From Rhodocyclaceae bacterium (lineage in GTDB: Bacteria > Pseudomonadota > Gammaproteobacteria > Burkholderiales > Rhodocyclaceae), in assembly GCA_019455325.1 (NCBI GenBank), contig JACFMQ010000005.1:269017-333016 (forward strand): a stretch of DNA of 64,000 nucleotides, read 5' to 3'. The translations under genes were made by a program, and so were the position numbers. The notes below the pieces were generated by a model. It was not told where the DNA came from. It searched no databases and saw nothing but the letters and a program-made list of their open reading frames with translations. Positions 39,399-47,393 of the stretch are shown here, one piece after another. How positions within the stretch are numbered: position 1 is the stretch's first letter; every line of letters starts with the position of its first letter.

Positions 39399-40466
39399 TC
39401 ATGCCTGGCCGAGCGGCAGGCGGATGATGAACTCGGTGTGCCCCGGCCGGCTTTCGCATTCGATGGTGCCGTGGTGGTGCAGCACGAAGTTCTGGGCGAT
39501 CGTCAGGCCGAGGCCGGAGCCGCCCTCGCGACCGGAGACGAGCGGGTAGAACATGCGTTCGAGGATCGCCGGCGGCACGCCCGGACCGTCGTCGATGACG
39601 CGCAGTTCGAGCGCCAGCCGGTAGCGCTTCTTGGCCAGCGTCGCCTGGCGCACGGCGCGCGTCCTGAGCGTGATCGTGCCGCTGCCCTGCATCGCCTGCG
39701 CCGCGTTGCGGGCGACGTTGAGGATGGCCTGGATCAGTTGTTCGCGGTCGCCGACGAGCTCGGGCAGGCTGGTGTCGTAGTCGCGGTGCACGGTCAGCGT
39801 CTGCGGGAACTCGGCGACGAGCAGGCTGCGCACGCGTTCGAGCACCTCGTGGATCGACACCGGGCCGGGGTGCATCGGCCGCTGCGGTGTCAGCAGGCGT
39901 TGCAGCAGATCCTGCAGGCGGTCGGCCTCCTTGATGATGACCTGCGTGTATTCGCGCAGCGCCGGCGCGCCGGTCAGCCCGGCCAGCTCGTGTTCGAGCA
40001 GTTGCGCGGCGCCGCGGATGCCGCCGAGCGGGTTCTTGATCTCGTGCGCCAGGTTGCGGATCAGCTCGCGGTTGGCCTGCTGCTGTTCGAGCAGGCGCTC
40101 CTCGCGGCTTGCCTTCAACTGCTGGTCGATCGGCCACATCTCGATGAGCAGGCCGCCGCCGTCGGCCTCGACCGGCGTCACCGTGCAGTTGACCTGCAGC
40201 GCCTGGCCGTCGGCGCGCCGCAGTTCGACGTTCTGGCCGGTGTACGCCCAGCGCTTGGCGAGCGCCTCGTCGAGCGCCGTCTGCAGGCTGTGAGAGTAAG
40301 CGAGCACTTCGCCCAGAGCCTTGCCCTGCAGCGTCTTCAGGCTGGCGGCGACGAGGTTCTCGGCGGCCGGGTTGAGGTAGCGGATGCGGCAGCCGTCGTC
40401 GACCAGGACGACGGCGGAGGCGAGAAGGTCGAGGCCGGCGAAGGCGCGCGCGCTGCGGTCGGACAT
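39399..40466 (-). CDS. ntrB: Nitrogen sensor kinase NtrB
   Basis: A 355-residue soluble histidine kinase. An N-terminal PAS domain (about 10-115) is followed by the H-box NLAHEIKNPLGGIRGAAQLL (His about 143) and an ATPase domain with GGSGLGLTIAQN. There are no membrane helices, as expected for NtrB, which senses nitrogen through PII rather than an external ligand. It lies 49 bp before ntrC on the same strand. Confidence 0.94.
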   Translation of the reverse strand: MSDRSARAFAGLDLLASAVVLVDDGCRIRYLNPAAENLVAASLKTLQGKALGEVLAYSHSLQTALDEALAKRWAYTGQNVELRRADGQALQVNCTVTPVEADGGGLLIEMWPIDQQLKASREERLLEQQQANRELIRNLAHEIKNPLGGIRGAAQLLEHELAGLTGAPALREYTQVIIKEADRLQDLLQRLLTPQRPMHPGPVSIHEVLERVRSLLVAEFPQTLTVHRDYDTSLPELVGDREQLIQAILNVARNAAQAMQGSGTITLRTRAVRQATLAKKRYRLALELRVIDDGPGVPPAILERMFYPLVSGREGGSGLGLTIAQNFVLHHHGTIECESRPGHTEFIIRLPLGQA

Positions 40467-40527
40467 GCCGGGGCGCGCTCAGAGGGAGGGCGGGCCGAGG
40501 CCGGCCGGGGTGCGCGCCGCGTTCATC

Positions 40528-41067
40528 TCAGCGGAGGTTCTGCAGTTCCTTGCGGATGGCCTCGACGTTGCGTTCGTGCATCGCCACCCGGTCCTTGTAG
40601 GGCTGCCGCCGTTCGAGCACCTTGGCGTTGTTGATGCCGCCGCCGACCGCGGTGCACGACTGCCCGGTCTTGCCGTCCGCCAGCGTCACGGTCTTGCACT
40701 GCTGCTGCGGCGCCAGGCGCTCTTCCGGCAGGATCGTCTCTTCCTGCTCGGCCAGCGCCTTTTTCGCCTCGGCCAGGCTTTTCTGCTCGGCGGCCAGCTC
40801 CTGTTCGAGAATCCGGCGGCGGTCGCCGTCGCGGGCCTTCTGCGTGCCTGCGTCCACGCGCGGGAATTCCGCCGGCGTCGGCGTCCTGGCGGCCGGCTTC
40901 GGGGGGGGCGGGACGGTGGAGACCGGTTCGAGGTCCATCTTCGTGCAGCCCTTGGTGGCCACGTTCGAATAGGTGACGTGGCCGGCTGCGTCCGTGCACT
41001 TGTAGATGTCCGCGTACGCCGGCAGGGCCGCCAGCAGCGCCAGACCAATCGTCAGGGTCGGTCGCAT
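40528..41067 (-). CDS. DUF4124 periplasmic protein
   Basis: A 179-residue protein with a signal peptide (LTIGLALLAALPAYA). A DUF4124 domain follows directly (DIYKCTDAAGHVTYSNVATK), then a Pro-rich linker, a charged coiled-coil stretch (RRILEQELAAEQKSLAEAKK) and a C-terminal region. The start at 41067 has GGAGG upstream. Such genes commonly sit between glnA and ntrB in betaproteobacteria; the function is unknown. Confidence 0.8.
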   Translation of the reverse strand: MRPTLTIGLALLAALPAYADIYKCTDAAGHVTYSNVATKGCTKMDLEPVSTVPPPPKPAARTPTPAEFPRVDAGTQKARDGDRRRILEQELAAEQKSLAEAKKALAEQEETILPEERLAPQQQCKTVTLADGKTGQSCTAVGGGINNAKVLERRQPYKDRVAMHERNVEAIRKELQNLR

Positions 41068-41131
41068 CGTTCCTCCGTTGAAGCATCCGGTCGTGCCGAG
41101 TTTAACGCATCGAAACGGCGCCGGGACGAAG

Positions 41132-41158
41132 AAAAAAGGCGGGGGGAACCCCGCCTTT
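41132..41158 (-). terminator. Rho-independent terminator of glnA
   Basis: Reading on the minus strand, AAAGGCGGGG pairs with CCCCGCCTTT around a 4-nt loop and the transcript continues into a run of six U. It lies 20 bp after the glnA stop and should reduce read-through into the DUF4124-ntrBC genes. Confidence 0.88.
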
Positions 41159-41177
41159 CGCCGCTGCCGAGCGAGGC

Positions 41178-42593
41178 TCAGCAGGAGTAGTACAGATCGA
41201 ATTCGACCGGGTGGGTGGTCATGCGGATCTTGTTGACCTCGTCCATCTTCAGGTCGATGTAGGCGTCGATCCAATCGTTCGAGAAGACGCCGCCGCGGGT
41301 CAGGAAGTCGCGGTCCTGGTCGAGCGCGGCAAGCGCCTCGTCGAGGCTGGCGCAGACGGTCGGGATCAGCTTGTCCTCTTCCGGCGGCAGGTCGTACAGG
41401 TTCTTGTCGGCCGGGTCGCCCGGGTGGATCTTGTTCTGGATGCCGTCGAGGCCGGCCATCAAGAGCGCGGCGAAGCACAGGTACGGGTTGGCGATCGGGT
41501 CCGGGAAGCGCGTCTCGATGCGGCGGGCCTTGTCGGAGGCGACGTGCGGCACGCGGATCGAGGCCGAACGGTTCTTCGCCGAGTAGGCGAGCTTGACCGG
41601 CGCTTCGTAGTGCGGCACCAGGCGCTTGTACGAGTTGGTGCCGGGGTTGGTGATGGCGTTCAGCGCCTTGGCGTGCTTGATGATGCCGCCGATGTAGAAG
41701 AGCGCGGTCTCCGAGAGGCCGGCGTAGCCGCTGCCGGCGAACAGATTCTTGCCGTCCTTCCAGATCGACTGGTGCACGTGCATGCCCGAACCGTTGTCGC
41801 CGACGATCGGCTTCGGCATGAAGGTGGCGGTCTTGCCGTACTGGTGGGCGACGTTGTGCACCACGTACTTGAGGACCTGCGTCCAGTCGGCGCGCTTCAC
41901 CAGCGTGTTGAAGACCGTGCCGATCTCGCACTGGCCGGCGGTGGCCACCTCGTGGTGGTGCACCTCGACCGGGATGCCGAGCGATTCGAGCGTCAGCACC
42001 ATGGCCGAGCGGATGTCGTGCAGGCTGTCGACCGGCGGCACCGGGAAGTAGCCGCCCTTGACCGTCGGCCGGTGGCCGGAGGCGCCGCTGCCCTCGTTCT
42101 TCTCGCCCGAGGTCCAGGCGGCCTCGGCCGAATGCACCTTGAGCGAGCAGCCGGACATGTCCACGGACCATTCGACGCCGTCGAAGATGAAGAATTCGGG
42201 CTCGGGACCGAAGTAGGCGGTGTCGCCGATGCCGGAAGCCTTCAGGTAGGCCTCGGCGCGCTTGGCGATCGAGCGCGGGTCGCGGTCGTAGCCGCGGCCG
42301 TCGGTCGGGTCGACGACGTCGCAGGTCAGGACGACGGTGGTCTCGTCGAAGAACGGGTCGACGTAGGCGGTGGCCGGGTCCGGCATGAGCAGCATGTCGG
42401 AGGCCTGGATGCCCTTCCAGCCGGCGATCGAGGAACCGTCGAAGGCGTGGCCGGCCTCGAACTTCTCTTCGTCGAAGTGGGACACCGGAACGGTGACGTG
42501 CTGTTCCTTGCCGCGGGTGTCGGTGAAGCGGAAATCGACGAACTTGGCGTCGCTTTCCTTGACCAGCTTGATGACGTCTTGCGGGGTTGCCAT
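41178..42593 (-). CDS. glnA: Glutamine synthetase type I
   Basis: A 471-residue dodecameric enzyme making glutamine from glutamate, ammonia and ATP. Signatures: FDGSSIAGW near the N-terminus, the ATP-binding segment [24 protein letters not shown], and the adenylylation loop NLYDLPPEE with the target Tyr. The ATG at 42593 ([10 protein letters not shown]) has GGAGA upstream. A sigma54 promoter and two NtrC sites precede it and a strong terminator follows it. Confidence 0.96.
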   Translation of the reverse strand: MATPQDVIKLVKESDAKFVDFRFTDTRGKEQHVTVPVSHFDEEKFEAGHAFDGSSIAGWKGIQASDMLLMPDPATAYVDPFFDETTVVLTCDVVDPTDGRGYDRDPRSIAKRAEAYLKASGIGDTAYFGPEPEFFIFDGVEWSVDMSGCSLKVHSAEAAWTSGEKNEGSGASGHRPTVKGGYFPVPPVDSLHDIRSAMVLTLESLGIPVEVHHHEVATAGQCEIGTVFNTLVKRADWTQVLKYVVHNVAHQYGKTATFMPKPIVGDNGSGMHVHQSIWKDGKNLFAGSGYAGLSETALFYIGGIIKHAKALNAITNPGTNSYKRLVPHYEAPVKLAYSAKNRSASIRVPHVASDKARRIETRFPDPIANPYLCFAALLMAGLDGIQNKIHPGDPADKNLYDLPPEEDKLIPTVCASLDEALAALDQDRDFLTRGGVFSNDWIDAYIDLKMDEVNKIRMTTHPVEFDLYYSC

Positions 42594-42659
42594 GGCGCAG
42601 AATCTCCTGAACAGGTGCCGGCTCGGCCGGCTGATGATCAAAATCGTGCGTGACCTCTC

Positions 42660-42675
42660 AGCAGAAAGCGTGCCA
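42660..42675 (-). promoter_or_regulatory. Sigma54 promoter of glnA
   Basis: On the minus strand the sequence is TGGCACG-CTTT-CTGCT. The -24 element is a perfect match and the GG/GC spacing is the required 10 bp. It lies about 65 bp upstream of the glnA ATG. Confidence 0.82.
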
Positions 42676-42740
42676 CCCGGTCACGAGGGGATGGCGCATT
42701 GTGCCACAACGCTTCCGGCCGGGCCGCGGCGATTTGGCCG

Positions 42741-42788
42741 CGCACCGCCGAGGTGCGTTGCGCCCGGCGCATGCACCAAAATGGTGCG
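42741..42788. promoter_or_regulatory. Tandem NtrC sites upstream of glnA
   Basis: Site 1 is TGCACC-AAAAT-GGTGCG (42772-42788), one base from the NtrC consensus. Site 2 is CGCACC-GCCGA-GGTGCG (42741-42757). Their centres are about 31 bp apart, three helical turns, on the same face, and they lie about 70-110 bp upstream of the sigma54 promoter. This is a classical enhancer pair. Nothing else was recognised in 42594-42895. Confidence 0.8.
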
Positions 42789-42895
42789 CTCACCGGACGG
42801 TGGCGCCGCCGGATCGGCGGAACGGCACCGGCGCGGAGGCGTCGTATCGTATGTATACTTGCAGCCCCGCCATTCTTCCACTCCGATCCGACCCC

Positions 42896-43345
42896 ATGGG
42901 CAGGCTCTCCGAAATACTGCAGCTCGCGCGGGCGCGCGCCGAAGCCCAGCGGCTCGCCTACGCCGGCGCGCTGACGCCGCAGGAAGCGCACGAGATCTGG
43001 CGGCTGGCGCCGGGCGCGCGCCTCGTCGATGTGCGCACGCGCGCCGAATGGGTCTGGGTCGGGCGCGTTCCCGGCGCCGTCGAGATCGAGTGGCAGAGCT
43101 GGCCGGAGGGGCAGACCAACCCGAATTTCCTCGCCCAGTTGCGGCAGCAGGTCGACCGCGAGGCGCTGGTGCTCTTCCTCTGCCGCAGCGGCGTCCGCTC
43201 GCACCACGCGGCGGCGCTCGCCGCGGCCAACGGCTGGAGCGAGTGCTACAACGTCCTCGAAGGCTTCGAGGGCGACAAGGACGCCGTCGGCCGGCGCGGC
43301 AACGTCGGCGGCTGGCGCCGCGCCGGCCTGCCGTGGACCAACTGA
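42896..43345 (+). CDS. Rhodanese-like domain protein
   Basis: A 149-residue single-domain rhodanese. The active-site loop is LFLCRSGVRSHHAA with Cys at about residue 96. ARLVDVRTRAEWVWVGRVPGA is the conserved N-terminal part and ENLEGFEGD-like CYNVLEGFEGDKD follows the active site. It may carry persulfide sulfur. It precedes nadA by 43 bp, an Fe-S enzyme gene, so a link to sulfur supply is possible but unproven. Confidence 0.87.
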   Translation: MGRLSEILQLARARAEAQRLAYAGALTPQEAHEIWRLAPGARLVDVRTRAEWVWVGRVPGAVEIEWQSWPEGQTNPNFLAQLRQQVDREALVLFLCRSGVRSHHAAALAAANGWSECYNVLEGFEGDKDAVGRRGNVGGWRRAGLPWTN

Positions 43346-43388
43346 CCGAACCGACGAACGACGCCGACTCCGCAGGATCGAACACAGC

Positions 43389-44483
43389 ATGCAGACCATC
43401 GCCTTCGACAAATTCAACCTGATGCGCGACGAGGATTGCCAGGAGCGCATCCGCGTCGCGCGCGCAAAGCTCGGCAGCAAGGCCGTCCTGCTCTGCCACC
43501 ACTACCAGCGCGCCGACGTCTACCAGCACGCGGACCTCACCGGCGACTCGCTCAAGCTTTCCCGGCTGGCCTCGCAGACCGATTCGGAATACATCGTGTT
43601 CTGCGGCGTGCACTTCATGGCCGAGGTCGCCGACATCATGTCGGCGCCGACGCAGACGGCGATCCTGCCCGACCTCGCGGCCGGCTGCTCGATGGCCGAC
43701 ATGGCCAACCTGGCCAAGGTCGAGCGCTGCTGGCGCGAATTGGGCGAAGTCCTCGGCGACGCCGAGGCGCAGGTGACGCCGGTCACCTACATCAACTCGG
43801 CCGCCGATCTGAAGGCCTTCTGCGGCGAGCGCGGCGGCATCGTGTGCACCTCGTCGAACGCCGGCAGGATCGCGCAGTGGGCGTTCGCGCAGCGCGAGAA
43901 GATCCTCTTCTTCCCGGACCAGCACCTCGGCCGCTGGACCGGCCACAACCTCGGCATCGCCATGGACGAAATGCTCGTCTGGGACCCGGACCGCGAATCC
44001 GGCGGCCTTTCCCCCGAGCAGATCAAAAAGGCGAAGATCCTGCTCTGGAAGGGCCACTGCTCGGTGCACCAGATGTTCCAGTTGAGCCACATCCGGCGCT
44101 TCCGCGAGCAGCATCCGGACGGCATCGTCATCTCGCACCCGGAGTGCAACTTCGACGTCTGCGCCAACTCCGACCACGTCGGTTCGACCGAGTACATCGT
44201 GAAGACGATCAAGGAGGCGCCGGCGAACACGCGCTGGCTGGTCGGCACCGAGCTGAACCTGGTCGACCGTCTGGCCAACGAAGTGAAGCCGGAGGGCAAG
44301 ACCGTCCAGTTCATGGCGCCGACCGTCTGCATGTGCTCGACCATGCAGCGCATCGACCCGCAGCACCTCGCCTGGACGCTGGAGAACCTGGTCGAGGGCA
44401 AGGTGGCGAACGCGATCCGCGTGCCGGCGCACGAGGCGGCGCTGGCCAGGCTGGCGCTGGAGCGGATGCTGGCCGTCTCCTGA
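43389..44483 (+). CDS. nadA: Quinolinate synthase
   Basis: A 364-residue [4Fe-4S] enzyme condensing iminoaspartate and dihydroxyacetone phosphate to quinolinate in NAD synthesis. LLCHHYQRADVYQHADLTGDSL, FCGVHFMAEVA, LPDLAAGCSMAD (first cluster Cys), HPECNFDVC (second) and the C-terminal CMCSTMQRI are all present. The start at 43389 gives the normal N-terminus. Confidence 0.94.
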   Translation: MQTIAFDKFNLMRDEDCQERIRVARAKLGSKAVLLCHHYQRADVYQHADLTGDSLKLSRLASQTDSEYIVFCGVHFMAEVADIMSAPTQTAILPDLAAGCSMADMANLAKVERCWRELGEVLGDAEAQVTPVTYINSAADLKAFCGERGGIVCTSSNAGRIAQWAFAQREKILFFPDQHLGRWTGHNLGIAMDEMLVWDPDRESGGLSPEQIKKAKILLWKGHCSVHQMFQLSHIRRFREQHPDGIVISHPECNFDVCANSDHVGSTEYIVKTIKEAPANTRWLVGTELNLVDRLANEVKPEGKTVQFMAPTVCMCSTMQRIDPQHLAWTLENLVEGKVANAIRVPAHEAALARLALERMLAVS

Positions 44484-44503
44484 CGGGGCGGGGCGTTCGC
44501 GCC

Positions 44504-44560
44504 GGCCGTAGCTATTAGCAGGGACAGACACGACCTGCCTACCTCGGTAGCATAACGGCC
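44504..44560 (+). other. Possible structured leader RNA
   Basis: GGCCGT-A-GCTA (44504-44514) can pair with TAGC-ATA-ACGGCC (44548-44560). Within it GCAGG pairs with CCTGC, and CTACC-TC-GGTAG forms a competing hairpin. It lies in the 177-bp gap before the GGDEF-EAL regulator. It matches no riboswitch class I can name and could simply be the nadA 3' region. Confidence 0.25.
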
Positions 44561-44660
44561 AGCCCGTTCTGTGCCGTATGGTTGCCGAGGCGGGGTCCGC
44601 GGCCGCCTGTCGTTCGGTAGCCACGTGGTTGATCGGACTTGTACGGGAATAGCGACTGAC

Positions 44661-47393
44661 ATGACACCGAGAGCGTGCTGCATCGAGCCGGACGAGGATT
44701 TGCGCGCCAGACTGGCCGACCTCCTGCGGGAATCCGGCTGGGAGATCTACGCCTGCAGCCATCTCTCCGACGACGACCTGCCCGGCATGCCGGACGAACA
44801 GCATTTCGACCTCGTCGTCACCACCGGCACCCCGGCCGCGGGCACCCTCGTCGAACTCATCGCCCGCATCCGGGCCCGCTCCGCTTCCGAAACGACCCCC
44901 ATCGTCGTCCTCGGCGCCGAGGAGGACGCCGGCGCCGCGGAACGGGCGTTCGTCGCCGGCGTCACCGAGGCGTTCTCGTGGCGCAACCTCTCCGATTTCC
45001 GCACCTACCTGAAGAGCTTCGCCGACGAGGAAGGCGCCGATCTCGTCGGCAAGAGCGCGCTGATCCTAGAGGACGACCGCATCCAGGGCTTCCTGCTGCA
45101 GAGCCTGCTGATCCGCGAGGGCATGTCGACGGCGCTCTTCGATTCGGTCGAATCGGCGCTCGACGGGGGCGAAGGGAACGCCTTCGACATCGTCGTCACC
45201 GATCTGGTGCTCGGGCTCGGTCAGTCCGGCGTCAGCTTCATCCGCCGCCTGCGGCAGTCGAGCGGGCGCTCCGCCAACGCGCCGATCATCGCCGTCTCCG
45301 GCTTCGAGGACGACGCGCGGCGGATCGACGCCCTGCGCGCCGGCGCCGAGTCCTTCCTGCCGAAGCCCGTGGCGCCGCTCGAACTCATCTTCCACGTGCG
45401 CCGGCTGCTGAGCCGCCAGGGCGAGCGGGAGACCGTCGCCCGCGCGCAAACGGAGCGGGGGGCGTTCGATCCGCAGATGCTGAGCCGGCTGACCGAGCGC
45501 GAGCAGCTCATCTGCGCGCTCGCCGTCGCCGGCCACCGCGACAAGCAGATCGCCCAGGAGCTGGGCATCAGCTACTGGACGGTACGCACCCATCTGGCGC
45601 GGATCTTCCGCAAGTTCCACGTCTCCAACCGGGTCGGCCTGGCCGCGGCCATCCGCGGCGCGGTGGACGCGCCCATCGAACGCGCCGCCGCCCAGGAGGA
45701 GAAGGCGGCGCACGCGGAGTGGCATGCGCTCTGCGCCGGCATCATGGATCGGCTGCCGCTGGGCGTCGTCGTCACCGACGGCACCAGCCGCATCGTCCAC
45801 GTCAACCGCGCCTACTGCGAGATCACCGGCTACCGGCGGGAAGAGCTGCTCGGGCGGACGCCGCGCATGCTGCGCTCCGGCCTGCACCCGCCGGAATTCC
45901 ATCGCAAGCTGCTGACCTCGCTCGTCAAGTCGGGGCGCTGGGGCGGCAATGTCTGGAACCGCAGCAAGTCGGGCCGGCACTACCTGGGAAAGCTCGAAAT
46001 CCGTCGGCTGCCGCCCGGCCTGCCGATGGAAGCCTCGTTCATCGGCGTCGTCAGCGACATCACGGAAGAGCACGCGCACACCGAGCGCCTGCGCGAGCAG
46101 TCGCTGCAGGACGTCCTCACCGGGCTCGCCAACCGGGCGCTGCTGCGTGACCGCACCGAATACGAGATCGCCCGTGCCAAGCGCACCGGCCGGCCCCTGG
46201 CGCTGGCCTTCATCGACCTGGACAACTTCAAGCCGATCAACGACCGGCACGGCCACGCCGTCGGCGACGGCGTCCTGCAGGAAGTGGCGGCCCGGCTGGC
46301 GGCGCGGCTGCGGGAGAACGACACGCTGAGCCGCGTCGGCGGCGACGAGTTCGTCGCCCTGCTGCCCGAGGTCGACCACCGGGAGGCGGTGCGTGCGCTG
46401 TGCAGCCGGCTGGTCGAGTCCTTCCGCATCCCGTTCGGACCCTGCGGCGCCTACGGGCGGATCGGCGCCAGCGTCGGCATCAGCATCTACCCGGACGACG
46501 GCAAGGATTTCGAAACCCTGATGGAGCATGCCGACCAGGCCATGTACCGGGCGAAGCGCACCGGCGGCCGGAGCGTCGCCTGCTACACCGCGAGCGCGAC
46601 CGAGGCGCCGGCCGGCGCCGGCGCGACGGACAGGGCGCGCCTCGACGCGGCGCTCGACAACGACGAATTCGAGCTGCTCTTCCAGCCGCAGGTCGACCTC
46701 GTCAGCGGCCGGGTCGCCGCCGCCGAAGCCCTGCTGCGCTGGCGCAACCCGGAGCATGGCCTGCTCGCCGCCGCGCACTTCATCCCCGTCGCCGAGCGTT
46801 CCGGCAGCATCGCCAAGCTCGGCGGCTGGGCGCTGCACCAGGCCTGCGCCGCGCTGCAGCGCCTGCAGCGCGCCGGCCACGCCGAGGTGCGCCTGTCGGT
46901 CAACGTCTCGCCGCTGCAGATCCTGCGCGGACAGCCCTTCGCCGACGACGCGCTGGCGGCGATCGAGGGCCACGGCATCGCGCCCGGGCGGCTGGAGCTG
47001 GAAATCTCGGAAAGCGTCTTCCTGCACAACGCGGAGCAGGCGGTGAAGGCGCTGAGCGCCCTCGCCGAGCACGGCGTCTCGCTGGCGCTCGACGGCATCG
47101 GCCGGGACTATTTCAGCCCGGCCTACCTGCGCCGTCTGCCGTTCCGGGCGATGAAGATCGACCGCCGCTGCATCGGCGACGCGCTGCGCGACCCGTACAG
47201 CGACTCGATCGTCCGCTCTTCCCTGCTGCTGGCGCAGGGCCTCGGCCTGGAAGCCATCGCCGAGGGCGTGGAAACCGACGAACAGCTCGCCTTCCTGCGC
47301 CAGGCGGGCTACCGGCACGCCCAGGGCAAGCTCCTCGGTTATCCGATGACGCTTGCCGAACTGGTGTGCCGGTTGCAGGAGGCCGAGCGCTAG
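44661..47393 (+). CDS. Multi-domain regulator: REC-REC-LuxR HTH-PAS-GGDEF-EAL
   Basis: A 910-residue protein of unusual layout. A degenerate receiver (about 1-115, Thr in place of the phospho-acceptor in LVVTTGT) is followed by an intact receiver (about 130-255; EDD, TDLVLG, PKPV). A GerE/LuxR-type DNA-binding domain comes next (about 277-335; LTEREQLICALAVAGHRDKQ then IAQELG...VRTHL). Then come PAS (about 365-480), GGDEF (intact at about 560-564, with RxxD I-site REND) and EAL (E689 in AEALLRW). The EAL domain keeps NVS, LEISES, KID, EGVE and Q, but the metal-binding DDFG is D-G-I-G and the following loop is altered, so phosphodiesterase activity is doubtful. It shares its last 4 bp tail-to-tail with norB. 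Confidence 0.88.
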   Translation: MTPRACCIEPDEDLRARLADLLRESGWEIYACSHLSDDDLPGMPDEQHFDLVVTTGTPAAGTLVELIARIRARSASETTPIVVLGAEEDAGAAERAFVAGVTEAFSWRNLSDFRTYLKSFADEEGADLVGKSALILEDDRIQGFLLQSLLIREGMSTALFDSVESALDGGEGNAFDIVVTDLVLGLGQSGVSFIRRLRQSSGRSANAPIIAVSGFEDDARRIDALRAGAESFLPKPVAPLELIFHVRRLLSRQGERETVARAQTERGAFDPQMLSRLTEREQLICALAVAGHRDKQIAQELGISYWTVRTHLARIFRKFHVSNRVGLAAAIRGAVDAPIERAAAQEEKAAHAEWHALCAGIMDRLPLGVVVTDGTSRIVHVNRAYCEITGYRREELLGRTPRMLRSGLHPPEFHRKLLTSLVKSGRWGGNVWNRSKSGRHYLGKLEIRRLPPGLPMEASFIGVVSDITEEHAHTERLREQSLQDVLTGLANRALLRDRTEYEIARAKRTGRPLALAFIDLDNFKPINDRHGHAVGDGVLQEVAARLAARLRENDTLSRVGGDEFVALLPEVDHREAVRALCSRLVESFRIPFGPCGAYGRIGASVGISIYPDDGKDFETLMEHADQAMYRAKRTGGRSVACYTASATEAPAGAGATDRARLDAALDNDEFELLFQPQVDLVSGRVAAAEALLRWRNPEHGLLAAAHFIPVAERSGSIAKLGGWALHQACAALQRLQRAGHAEVRLSVNVSPLQILRGQPFADDALAAIEGHGIAPGRLELEISESVFLHNAEQAVKALSALAEHGVSLALDGIGRDYFSPAYLRRLPFRAMKIDRRCIGDALRDPYSDSIVRSSLLLAQGLGLEAIAEGVETDEQLAFLRQAGYRHAQGKLLGYPMTLAELVCRLQEAER

